A stretch of 64,000 bases of DNA from assembly GCF_000243115.2 (NCBI RefSeq), contig NZ_CP007035.1, forward strand, positions 1,860,001 through 1,924,000, given 5' to 3'. A program made the position numbers and the translations under genes. This stretch comes from Niabella soli DSM 19437. GTDB lineage: Bacteria; Bacteroidota; Bacteroidia; Chitinophagales; Chitinophagaceae. This document shows, piece after piece, positions 18,514 to 27,057 of the stretch (positions are counted from its first letter, which is position 1; every line of letters starts with the position of its first letter). The notes under the pieces are model-generated. The model did no database searches, was not told the origin of the DNA, and was given only the letters and a program-made list of their open reading frames with translations.

Positions 18514-18546
18514 AACCGTCTCAAAAGAATTGAGGCGGTTTTTTTG
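18514..18546 (+). terminator. Rho-independent terminator after the DegP-type gene
   Basis: Stem AACCGtCTCA / TGAGgCGGTT with an AAAGAAT loop, followed by TTTTTTTTG. Confidence 0.85.
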
Positions 18547-18751
18547 TTGGAACCCCGTTGCAGGTCACCGGTTTCCGGATTCTTGTTTCCCTTTTCTCAT
18601 TATAAAAAAAAGCGATACCTTGTATAGGGAAACGAGTGGCTTTTCAAAACGGTTTCCGTAGAAAACGCAGATCAAATGCAAAAAAGAGCCATCAGCGAAG
18701 TTCAGCAGGGTATTAATGATCAAGCTCTTTAAACGCTAAATAAACTTTATC

Positions 18752-19618
18752 ATGAAAAAAATTCTAGCCCTGACCGATTTTTCCAGCAATGCCGACCAGG
18801 CGGCACGGTATGCATTAACCCTGGTGCAAAAATGGCAAAGCGGCGAACTCACATTGCTGCATACTTTTGAACCGCCGGTATTCATTAATGACGCCGCCGG
18901 CAACTTAACACCCGATGGCATCCCCAACCCGGTTAATTACTCACTGGTGATGGAGCAGGCCGACCTGATGCGCCAATCCGGCGAAGAGCGGATTACGGTT
19001 CTTAAAGAGGAGCTGGAAGCAACAACGACCCATAACCTTACTATAAAAACTATTGTTGAAGAGGGTTTCCTGGGCGACTCAGCCAATGAAATTATCCAAA
19101 AAGAATTGACAGACCTCGTAGTTATGGGAATAAAAGGCAAAACGGGGCTGGAAAAGATCATTATGGGGAGCAACGCTGTAAAAGCCATCGGTGCCATTGA
19201 CGCTCCCCTGTTAATTGTTCCCGATAAGGTGTCTATAACTACCCCCACAAAAATTGGACTGGCTTCAGACCTTAGTTTGCTTTCTGCTGAGAACCTGCGC
19301 CAGTTGCACAATTTTTTAAATGCATTTAACGGCGCATCCCTGTCTGTAATAAATATAAATATGGACAAAACCAGCGCTACCAATGAAGAAAGAATCAGTG
19401 CGCTAAAAGCGCAGCTATCCGACCTGGACCCCGCATTTTATTTTATCGAAGCACCGCATATTGAAACCGGTCTGGAAACCTTTGTCCGGGAAAACGCCAT
19501 TTCAATACTGATCTTCATTCATCATGAAAAGGGCTTCTTTGCCAGCCTGTTTCACAAAAGCATCAGCAAACAAATTGCCTGGCATACAACAGTGCCGGTA
19601 TTGCGGTTGAAGAATTAA
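18752..19618 (+). CDS. Tandem universal stress protein (UspA family)
   Basis: A 288-residue cytoplasmic protein made of two Usp domains (about 1-145 and 150-288). The first has the family start KKILALTDFSSNADQAARYAL and the ATP-loop-like VVMGIKGKTGLEKIIMGSNAV with a closing APLLIVP; the second is more divergent, with LIFIHHEKGF and VPVLRLKN. Tandem Usp proteins respond to starvation or stress and often bind ATP in one half only; here the first half keeps the Gly-x2-Gly-x9-Gly-Ser pattern. It is monocistronic. No target can be inferred. Confidence 0.92.
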   Translation: MKKILALTDFSSNADQAARYALTLVQKWQSGELTLLHTFEPPVFINDAAGNLTPDGIPNPVNYSLVMEQADLMRQSGEERITVLKEELEATTTHNLTIKTIVEEGFLGDSANEIIQKELTDLVVMGIKGKTGLEKIIMGSNAVKAIGAIDAPLLIVPDKVSITTPTKIGLASDLSLLSAENLRQLHNFLNAFNGASLSVININMDKTSATNEERISALKAQLSDLDPAFYFIEAPHIETGLETFVRENAISILIFIHHEKGFFASLFHKSISKQIAWHTTVPVLRLKN

Positions 19619-19827
19619 GCGCGACAGTTTAGACTTTTTAACCACATAGATACAATAGAAATCATAGCGTTTAAGGCGGCATAGATTTCCCCGCCGTGGC
19701 GGGAAACATAGCTACTATGTTTTCTGCTATCATATCTACGTGCCTGTCCAGCAGGGCAGGACAAGTTATAGTTAAAATAATTTAGTTATACAGAATGCAC
19801 GAATAACTTGTTTACCGCAAATTGTGG

Positions 19828-21261
19828 TTATTGCTTCTCATACACCAGGAAACCATAAGGCGCAATTTCAAAATGTTTGCCGGTTGTAAAATCACTGGCA
19901 ACGCCTGTAAAAACATTTTTGAACGAGCCGGCAAGATTGGAATCACTGATATCAAATTGCAGCCCTTTTGCATCAGAAAAATTCAACACCACCAGCACTT
20001 CTCTATTCCCGTTCTTTCTGAGGTAAGCAAGGATCTTATCGTCGGCAGTGGTAGCCAATTTATAAGTAATAACAGCAGGATCGCCTCCACGCAACGCAGG
20101 GTTATTGGTATGAAGATCCAATAGTGTCCTGTAAAAATCCATCAGCGTCAGGCCTTCTTTTGCACCCGCACTCTTTGACGGCCAAGGGATCGGGTCCTTA
20201 TCAAAAAACTTAAGCCGCTTGTCTTTTAAAGGGAGCTCCTGCCCACTGTACAGCAGTGGAATACCGTTCCAGGTACAACTGAAAACCGCCAGCGGTTGTG
20301 CCAGGTTACCATATTTTTCATATTCGGTACCATTCCAACTGTTTTCATCATGATTGCTGGTAAACCAGGCCCGCATGCTGGAATCGCCGAGAGCGCTGTA
20401 TTGCTTCAGCAGCTCAAACAAACCGGACAGCGGCTGCTGTTGCTTAAAAAAATCTTCTGTCTGGTGCATCCATTTCCAGGAATAGCTTGCATCAAATACT
20501 TTTCCGTACTCCGGGTTTTCCAGTTCGTCAAATTCGCCCAGCCAGAACAGGGGTTTCAGGGCATCCAACTGCGGGCGCGCTTCCTGCCAGAAATCCACTT
20601 CCACCCAGGAAGCCAGATCACAACGGAAACCATCGATGCCAGTGTGCTGCACCCAGAACTTCATGGCGTCGATCATTGCTTTTCTCAGTTCCGGATTTTT
20701 ATAGTTCAATTCAATAATATCGTCCATACCACTGGCAGCATGAAAACTACCATCGCTGTCATGCAAATAATAATCAGGATGCGTCTTCGTCCATACATGA
20801 TCCCATCCGGTATGATTCGCCACCCAATCGATGATCACTTTAAATCCCATTGTATGCGCCTGTTGTACCAACCGCTGAAAATCTTCCAGTGTACCAAATT
20901 CGGGGTTAACCGCCGTATAGTCGGAACAGGCATAATAACTGCCCAATGTGCCCTTGCGTTTTTCTTTTGCAATGGGCGTAACCGGCATAAACCAAAGCGT
21001 TTGCACGCCCATGTCTTTTAAACGCGGTAACGCAGCCGCAAAAGCGTTAAAAGTGCCTTCAGGTGTATATTGGCGAATATTTACTTCGTAGATATTGGTG
21101 GAATGGGCCCATTCCGGAGTTCTTTTTCCCACTGTTGTCATAACCGTTTGTTTTTCCTTTGAGTCCTTTTTCCCGCGTTCCTTTGGCATCAGTTTGCAGG
21201 ATAATGCGCCAAAAGCCATCCCGATAGCTACCGGGACCAGCACTAGATACAGGACTCTCAT
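19828..21261 (-). CDS. GH13 alpha-amylase family lipoprotein
   Basis: A 477-residue alpha-glucan hydrolase. The N-terminus is a lipoprotein signal with a GALSC lipobox (Cys at 22), so the enzyme is likely membrane-anchored on the periplasmic or outer side. GH13 motifs in order: DWVANH (region I), GFRCDLA (nucleophile Asp, region II), WLGEFDE (acid Glu, region III) and TSNHDEN (region IV). A C-terminal beta domain follows (from about 390, including LVVLNFSD). It may cut starch or maltodextrin; exact specificity is unknown. It faces away from ispH with only 46 bases between the starts and opens the carbohydrate island of this window. Confidence 0.92.
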   Translation of the reverse strand: MRVLYLVLVPVAIGMAFGALSCKLMPKERGKKDSKEKQTVMTTVGKRTPEWAHSTNIYEVNIRQYTPEGTFNAFAAALPRLKDMGVQTLWFMPVTPIAKEKRKGTLGSYYACSDYTAVNPEFGTLEDFQRLVQQAHTMGFKVIIDWVANHTGWDHVWTKTHPDYYLHDSDGSFHAASGMDDIIELNYKNPELRKAMIDAMKFWVQHTGIDGFRCDLASWVEVDFWQEARPQLDALKPLFWLGEFDELENPEYGKVFDASYSWKWMHQTEDFFKQQQPLSGLFELLKQYSALGDSSMRAWFTSNHDENSWNGTEYEKYGNLAQPLAVFSCTWNGIPLLYSGQELPLKDKRLKFFDKDPIPWPSKSAGAKEGLTLMDFYRTLLDLHTNNPALRGGDPAVITYKLATTADDKILAYLRKNGNREVLVVLNFSDAKGLQFDISDSNLAGSFKNVFTGVASDFTTGKHFEIAPYGFLVYEKQ

Positions 21262-21270
21262 GTCATTTGT

Positions 21271-21303
21271 TTTGCTGAAGATAGTTATTAAAGATTAATT
21301 TTG
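21271..21303 (+). promoter_or_regulatory. ispH promoter: TTTG (-33) and TAATTTTG (-7)
   Basis: TTTG at 21271-21274 and TAATTTTG at 21296-21303 are separated by 21 bases, fitting the Bacteroidota sigma-A promoter. The ispH ATG (21308) starts four bases after the -7 box, so transcription would begin at or next to the start codon. Confidence 0.65.
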
Positions 21304-21307
21304 CGCC

Positions 21308-22537
21308 ATGAAGCAGTTTGAGGTACCGTTTTTTTACAGAAGTCCGCTAATATCCAATATTAAAAGAAAAAGAAGAAGTACGGATAAGTTAAAGAAAGAC
21401 TTTTCGCCCACCCTTTTGGATTTTGGAGCAGTACAAATTTACCTGGCCCGGCATTTTGGCTTTTGTTATGGTGTAGAGAATGCAATTGAAATTGCTTTTA
21501 AAACGGTGGATGAAAATCCCGGGAAGCGGATCTTTTTGCTAAGTGAAATGATCCATAACCCGCAGGTAAATGAAGACCTTTTAAGCCGCGGAGTACGGTT
21601 TTTACAGGACACGCACGGTAAACAGATCATCCCTTTTGAAGACCTTACCCGTGAAGATATTGTGCTGATCCCGGCGTTTGGCACCACCCTGGAGATCGAA
21701 AAAAAATTAAAGGAGATCGGCATTCGTACAGAGCAATATAATACCACCTGCCCTTTTGTTGAAAAGGTATGGAACCGCAGTGAAAGCATTGCAAAAAAAG
21801 CCTACGCTATTATCATTCATGGCAAGCCCAGCCATGAAGAAACCAGGGCCACTTTTTCGCATGCGGCTTCCAATGCTCCCTCTGTGGTGGTGCGGGATAT
21901 GCAGCAAACCATTGAACTGGCAAAATACATTACCGGTGAAAAACCTGCAGCGGATTTTTACACCGAGTTTAAGGGACAATTCAGCGAGGGCTTTGACCTT
22001 GAAAAAGATTTGTCGCGCATCGGGGTGGTAAACCAAACAACCATGCTGGCGAGCGATACTCAGGCCATTGCTGATTATTTAAAACAGGTAATGATTGAAA
22101 AATATTCATTGACCAAAGAAACGCTTGCCGAGCGCTTTGCAGACACAAGAGATACCCTTTGCTACGCCACTAACGACAACCAGACCTCGGTAATGGAAAT
22201 GCTGACGACCGCCGCTGATTTCGCGATTGTGGTGGGCGGGTACAATTCTTCCAATACCTCCCACCTGGTAGAACTTTGTGAAGAAAAGCTGCCTACTTAT
22301 TTCATTAATAACGCCGGCAAGATCCTTAACCGTAATGAAATATTACATTACGATTTCCATAAAAAACAGGAACTGCTTACCAACGGTTTTCTTCCGGATC
22401 ACGCACCGGTAAAGATACTGATGACCAGTGGCGCTTCCTGTCCGGATGCCCTGGTGGAAAAGGTGATTGAAAAAATAGCGGGCTTTTTTACGAGTGAGGA
22501 ACAATTGAGTAAAATGACGGCGCAGTTTTCTGCATAG
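21308..22537 (+). CDS. ispH: 4-hydroxy-3-methylbut-2-enyl diphosphate reductase (IspH)
   Basis: IspH makes isopentenyl and dimethylallyl diphosphate in the last step of the MEP isoprenoid pathway, using a 4Fe-4S cluster. The three cluster cysteines are Cys53 (FGFCYGVENA), Cys148 (NTTCPFVEKVW) and about Cys378 (GASCPDALVE). At 409 residues it is the long form, with an N-terminal extension and an insertion around residues 205-270 relative to the E. coli enzyme of about 315; long forms are known in cyanobacteria, plants and Bacteroidota. The start is supported by the promoter box immediately upstream. No other MEP gene is in the window. Confidence 0.95.
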   Translation: MKQFEVPFFYRSPLISNIKRKRRSTDKLKKDFSPTLLDFGAVQIYLARHFGFCYGVENAIEIAFKTVDENPGKRIFLLSEMIHNPQVNEDLLSRGVRFLQDTHGKQIIPFEDLTREDIVLIPAFGTTLEIEKKLKEIGIRTEQYNTTCPFVEKVWNRSESIAKKAYAIIIHGKPSHEETRATFSHAASNAPSVVVRDMQQTIELAKYITGEKPAADFYTEFKGQFSEGFDLEKDLSRIGVVNQTTMLASDTQAIADYLKQVMIEKYSLTKETLAERFADTRDTLCYATNDNQTSVMEMLTTAADFAIVVGGYNSSNTSHLVELCEEKLPTYFINNAGKILNRNEILHYDFHKKQELLTNGFLPDHAPVKILMTSGASCPDALVEKVIEKIAGFFTSEEQLSKMTAQFSA

Positions 22538-22578
22538 TTTAAAAAATGTGTGATGGAAAAGCCGCGTGCTAATTATTA

Positions 22579-22604
22579 GCCGGAAATGCGGAAAGACGGG
22601 AAAG
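22579..22604. repeat. Intergenic GCCGGAAATGCGG word repeat
   Basis: One copy of the degenerate repeat also found at 3325-3346, 10335-10356, 13013-13036, 55985-56003, 56065-56090 and 63540-63559. The words GCCGGAAATGCGG and AAAGACGGG appear in different order in different copies. Confidence 0.6.
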
Positions 22605-22772
22605 TCATGCCGGCCGATAAATACTTTTTTGCTAGTGCTATGTCAAGCACATTTTATTAGGCCACAAAAGCACTAAGCCACTAAGTTATTATTCTTGGAG
22701 CCTTCGCGTCGTCGTGGCATCAGACATTATATACTTGACTTAACACTAGTTTTTGGCGCGCTGTAGCAAAAC

Positions 22773-22802
22773 AAAAAATGTGCGACTGTGAAGCCGCACA
22801 TT
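22773..22802 (-). terminator. Terminator after the glgP-like gene
   Basis: Perfect 8-base arms AATGTGCG / CGCACATT; on the reverse strand the stem is followed by TTTTTTG. Confidence 0.75.
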
Positions 22803-22823
22803 ACTATTAAGTTTATCGGTGAT

Positions 22824-24491
22824 CTATTGAACCGGCGCGTTATACATCAGTTCATAATATTCGTGCGCCATGCGGTTACTTTCAAACTGCCACCGTACGT
22901 CCTGCATACCATTCTTCATGATCTGGCGCCAGGTATTGTAGTCGTTGTAATACAATGGAATGATCTGGGAAGTAAGAATTTCATATAATTTATTCAAATC
23001 GTATTCGTCCTGCTCCTGCACGTGCATATTGGCATAATCTGCTTTAGGGATCACGAAACCGTTATGCCCGTTATTGATAAATTCAGGGATCCAGCCATCA
23101 TCGGTAGAGAAATTAACCGCACCGTTCATAGCGGCGGTCATGCCACTGGTACCCGATGCTTCGCGCGGAACACGGGGGTTATTCAGCCATACGTCGGCAG
23201 CCTGTTTCAGGCGTTTGGACAGTCCCAACTCATAACCGATCATTACAGACACATTTTTATAGCTCTTACTTAAATGCACCAGTTCGTTAAATTCTCCTAT
23301 TGCCGGAAAGTCCATCGGATAAGGTTTTCCGGCCCAAATGATCTGGATCGGATATTGGGTATTGGTCATCAGTTCATGAAACCGCTCTCTGTCCGAAGCA
23401 ATCAGTCCCGCTCTTTTGTAGCCCGCAAACCTCCTGGCCCATACGATGGTGAGCACATCCGGGCTAAACAATTTGCCGGTTTGATCTGCCACTATCTCAA
23501 AAGCCCTTTTCTTCAGGAATTTCTTACGATCATCAAAACCGTAGTCGTCGCCCACATCTTTGAACTTATACATTTGCTTATCGGCCCAGTAGGTCCAGTT
23601 CTGTGCATTCGTAATGGATATGATGGGGCAGATACCATCATATTTGCCCCACATTTCACGCGACACTTCCCCATGCAACCGCGAAACCCCATTGGCAATA
23701 TGCGCAAAACGCAGGGCCACCAGTGAATGATTAAACTGATCTTCCGGGTCATGCGTCAGCGCCTTTACTTCATCCACGCTCAAGCCACAGAAATAACTCA
23801 TTTTATGGCAGAGGTAGATATCATGTTTTTCATTGCCGGCTTCTTCCGGAGTATGCGTGGTAAATACCAGGCGCTTTTTTACTTCGTTAAGATCACGATG
23901 ATACTTCTGGTATAAATAAAAAGCAGCCGAAAGGCCATGCGCTTCGTTTAAATGATAAATTTCAGGGTTGAATCCCAGCAGGTCGATCAGCTTGGCGCCA
24001 CCCACCCCCAGCAAAATGAACTGCGCTACTTTGGTTGCCACGTTGGCATCATACAGCTTATGCGAAATAGTTTGCGATACATAATCGTTTTCCGGCAGGT
24101 CGGTGCTCAGCAGGAACAGTGGCGCGGTTTTGAACGTTTCGGGGGCCAGGTAGTAGGCCTTTACCCAAACCGGGGCGTCATGTACCAGTATTTGAAATTT
24201 GATGCCGGTGTCTTCCAGAAAGCTGTACAATTTTTCATTCCAGGCCACATCCAGCGTCTGGTCCTGGTTGCGCTCCTGGTCGTAATACCCGTATTTCCAT
24301 AAAATACCAATTCCGATCATATTTTGCTTCAACTCATAAGCACTCCGGAAATGCGAGCCGGATAAAAATCCCAATCCACCACTATAAATCTTCAACGGCT
24401 GATGAATGGCAAATTCCATCGAAAAATAAGCTGCTTTTTTCTCATAATTCTTATCTACTTCATAAGGCACTTTGAAATTCTCAAAACTCAT
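22824..24491 (-). CDS. glgP: Alpha-glucan phosphorylase family protein (GT35), short form
   Basis: A 555-residue GT35-family protein of the short Bacteroidota type, compared with about 800-850 for E. coli GlgP/MalP. Phosphorylases release glucose-1-phosphate from glycogen with pyridoxal phosphate as cofactor. Seen: the start YFSMEFAIHQPLKIYSGGLG, HLNEAHG, VFTTHTPEEAGN, RRFAGYKRAGL and EASGTSGMTAAMNG near residue 450. In the last motif the position usually filled by the PLP-binding lysine (GTGNMK or GTSGMK) is threonine, confirmed at codon level. This may be a subfamily trait or mean a changed mechanism. It lies 150 bases after glgB on the same strand, so glycogen metabolism is the likely setting. 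Confidence 0.85.
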   Translation of the reverse strand: MSFENFKVPYEVDKNYEKKAAYFSMEFAIHQPLKIYSGGLGFLSGSHFRSAYELKQNMIGIGILWKYGYYDQERNQDQTLDVAWNEKLYSFLEDTGIKFQILVHDAPVWVKAYYLAPETFKTAPLFLLSTDLPENDYVSQTISHKLYDANVATKVAQFILLGVGGAKLIDLLGFNPEIYHLNEAHGLSAAFYLYQKYHRDLNEVKKRLVFTTHTPEEAGNEKHDIYLCHKMSYFCGLSVDEVKALTHDPEDQFNHSLVALRFAHIANGVSRLHGEVSREMWGKYDGICPIISITNAQNWTYWADKQMYKFKDVGDDYGFDDRKKFLKKRAFEIVADQTGKLFSPDVLTIVWARRFAGYKRAGLIASDRERFHELMTNTQYPIQIIWAGKPYPMDFPAIGEFNELVHLSKSYKNVSVMIGYELGLSKRLKQAADVWLNNPRVPREASGTSGMTAAMNGAVNFSTDDGWIPEFINNGHNGFVIPKADYANMHVQEQDEYDLNKLYEILTSQIIPLYYNDYNTWRQIMKNGMQDVRWQFESNRMAHEYYELMYNAPVQ

Positions 24492-24641
24492 ATATACTGA
24501 TTAAGGTTTGCAAAATAAGCGAAATATAGCGATAAACATGTATAAAATACACAGCCGTTAATAACAGTGTGGATAAAACACATTGAATCGTTGCACCGGT
24601 ATATACCGACGACTTTTTTTATATAGTGATAAGGCGCTCGT

Positions 24642-26606
24642 TTATTTCAGTATCACTCCGGCCAGTGGCGGCAGGTTGAGGGTGATCTTATAGCGCTGGT
24701 TTTCTTTATCAATACATTCTGACCGGATGGTTTGGTTGAATACATCTCCGGTGCCATCATACTCTTTACTATCAGAATTAAACAATTCCTGCGTATACTT
24801 TTTTCCCGACACTTCAATCACCCAGTCATGCTGCACTTCCGGCGTCATGTTCAGCACCACCAACAACTCCTGTTCCGGTGCGTTGCCTTTTCGTTTGTAT
24901 ACGATCACACCTTGTTCCCGGTGGTTCAGGTCCACCCATTCAAATCCATCGGTATTAAACTGGTTCAGGTGCATGGCCGGTTCAGCCACCAGGACCTTGT
25001 TCAATGTGCGTAAACATTCCTGCGCGCCCTTATGACTGTTGTGCTGCAGTAAAGACCAATCCAGTTCCGATTTATAATTCCACTCTGAGGTTTGCCCAAA
25101 CTCAGATCCCATAAATAATAATTTCGCTCCCGGGTGCGTCCACATATAAGTGAAGAATAACCGGAGGTTCGCAAATTTCTGCCAAAGGTCGCCGGGCATC
25201 TTAAAGATCAGCGGGCTCTTGCCGTGCACTACCTCGTCATGACTGATGGGCAGCATAAAATTCTCATCATAATAATACATCAGGCTAAAAGTGAAATCGT
25301 TCTGATGGTATTGCCGGTAAACCGGATCCAGTTTAAAATAATCCAGTGAATCGTGCATCCAGCCCATCATCCATTTCATGCCAAAGCCCAGTCCGCCTTC
25401 AAACGTAGGCTTCGAGACCCCCGGCCAGTCAGTAGCTTCTTCCGCAATCGTCTGTGTATCCGGAAAATCGCGGTACACTGTTTCATTCAGGTGCTTTATA
25501 AAACGGATCGCTTCCAGGTTGCCGTCGCCGCCGAACTCATTGGGCTCCCACTCTCCTTCCTTCCTGGAATAATTTAGTTTCAGCATGGAACTTACGGCAT
25601 CCACCCGCAAACCGTCAATATGAAATACTTCCAGCCAGAAGCGGGCGCTGCTGATCAAAAACGATTTCACCTCTCCCCTTTTATAATTAAACACATAAGA
25701 GTTCCAGTCCGGGTGATAGCCTTTCCGCATATCAGCGTATTCATAAGTATGCTCTCCGTCAAACATAAAGAGGCCATGCGCATCATAGGGAAAATGAGAC
25801 GGCACCCAATCAAGGATCACGCCGATGCCAGCTTTATGAAAAGCATCTACCAGGCGCATAAAGCCTTGTGGATCGCCAAAGCGGGAGGTAGGTGCGAAAT
25901 ACCCCGTTGTCTGGTAGCCCCAGCTCCCGTCGAAGGGATGTTCGGTTACCGGCATCAGCTCCACATGTGTAAAGCCCATTCCCTTTACATAGGGCACCAG
26001 GCGTTCCACCAACTGATCATAAGAATTATAAGAATGTTCGTCCGACGGATCCGGCCGCTGCCAGCTTGCGAGGTGCACTTCATAAACGCTCCAGGGAGCC
26101 TCTAATGCATTATGCTCTTTTCGCTGCGTTTCCATCCAGGATTGATCCTTCCATTCATAATGCAGGTCCCAGGTGATGGAAGCCGTCATGGGCCGCAGTT
26201 CCCAGTAATGTGCAAAGGGATCGCCTTTATCCACCGCATTATTGGCTCCCACAATATGATATTTATAAACCTCTCCCTGCTTAAATCCCGGAATAAAACC
26301 TTCCCAGATACCGCTGTTATCCCAGCGTGCCGTAAGCGGATGGGTAATTTTGTCCCAGTCGTTAAAATTCCCCGTAACAAAAACAAAACGGGCGTTAGGG
26401 GCCCACACACAAAAATACATCCCCCATTGGCCGTTGACCTGGATGGAATGTGATCCAAATTTCTCATACAGGGAATAATGCGTTCCGTTCTGAAAATTCT
26501 GAACATCTGTTGGCGTCAGTAATGAGTAAGTCCAGACAGGCTTAGAGGTATCGATAAAGTTCTCGGCTTCAAAAGCTTCCTGTAGTTTGTTGATATCGGT
26601 AGGCAT
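24642..26606 (-). CDS. glgB: 1,4-alpha-glucan branching enzyme
   Basis: GlgB cuts alpha-1,4 chains and reattaches them as alpha-1,6 branches of glycogen. The 654-residue protein has an N-terminal CBM48 domain (about 45-140), a GH13 barrel with GLRVDAV (nucleophile Asp), AEEATDWPG (acid Glu) and PISHDEVVHG, and a C-terminal beta domain with LLVVLNMTP. Motifs and length are complete. The start is uncertain: ATG 26606 (MPTDINKL) is chosen, while an in-frame ATG at 26642 would add twelve residues. The glgP-like gene follows on the same strand; glgC and glgA lie 12 kb away on the same strand, so the glycogen genes form a loose cluster rather than one operon. Confidence 0.93.
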   Translation of the reverse strand: MPTDINKLQEAFEAENFIDTSKPVWTYSLLTPTDVQNFQNGTHYSLYEKFGSHSIQVNGQWGMYFCVWAPNARFVFVTGNFNDWDKITHPLTARWDNSGIWEGFIPGFKQGEVYKYHIVGANNAVDKGDPFAHYWELRPMTASITWDLHYEWKDQSWMETQRKEHNALEAPWSVYEVHLASWQRPDPSDEHSYNSYDQLVERLVPYVKGMGFTHVELMPVTEHPFDGSWGYQTTGYFAPTSRFGDPQGFMRLVDAFHKAGIGVILDWVPSHFPYDAHGLFMFDGEHTYEYADMRKGYHPDWNSYVFNYKRGEVKSFLISSARFWLEVFHIDGLRVDAVSSMLKLNYSRKEGEWEPNEFGGDGNLEAIRFIKHLNETVYRDFPDTQTIAEEATDWPGVSKPTFEGGLGFGMKWMMGWMHDSLDYFKLDPVYRQYHQNDFTFSLMYYYDENFMLPISHDEVVHGKSPLIFKMPGDLWQKFANLRLFFTYMWTHPGAKLLFMGSEFGQTSEWNYKSELDWSLLQHNSHKGAQECLRTLNKVLVAEPAMHLNQFNTDGFEWVDLNHREQGVIVYKRKGNAPEQELLVVLNMTPEVQHDWVIEVSGKKYTQELFNSDSKEYDGTGDVFNQTIRSECIDKENQRYKITLNLPPLAGVILK

Positions 26607-27057
26607 ATGATCAGTTGTTAAGCAATGTACGATATTTTTCAACGCAATGTTAGGGGAGACGAATTCTGGTTACAGGGTACAGGTTTCAGGTTACTGGTTT
26701 CAGGTTTCAGGAGGTTACTGGTTTCTGGATGCTGGTTTCTGGATATGCGTTCAGCATTGCGCATTCCGCGTTTAGCGTTCATTATCGTTACAGGATTCTC
26801 AATACCGGATGCTAGATACTCGGTTCTGGTTGCTGGAATCGATCGAGCATCATGTATTAAAATATCCCGCGTTCCGCATTGCGCATTAAGCGTTCTGCAT
26901 TCAGCGTCATTCGCCCCTCAAAAACCGCTATTCACCCCATTTTTTGTATTCTTTAACGTATTTCGAACTTATTTACGCATTAAGTGTTATGGAAAACAGT
27001 CATTTTTGTGTCACCAACTTAATGCCATAAAGAAAAATAACCCAACCATTAAAACCG
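26607..27057. repeat. Gap with word-like repeats (TTTCAGG/TTACTGG and GCATTCAGCG types)
   Basis: About 450 bases between divergent genes. 26675-26750 is a run of CAGGTTTCAGG / TTACTGG / TTTCTGGATGCTGG words; 26745-26780 and 26864-26912 hold GCGTTCAGCATTGCGCATTCCGCG-type words; 26800-26855 contains GGATGCTAGATAC and GAATCGATCGAGCATCA, matching 36214-36302. The promoter of the receptor gene must lie near 26940-27040, but no exact TAnnTTTG is visible. Confidence 0.6.

Noticed and set aside
19619-19827. Possible RNA gene or mobile element remnant in the gap after the Usp gene
   Set aside because: Only short inverted words (CCGCCGTGGCGGG, TGTCC/GGACA) are visible; no tRNA-like fold, terminal repeats or transposase.
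20296-21021. Long open frame (241 codons) on the forward strand
   Set aside because: It is antisense to the GH13 lipoprotein gene, has no family features and its residue composition is that of a shadow frame.
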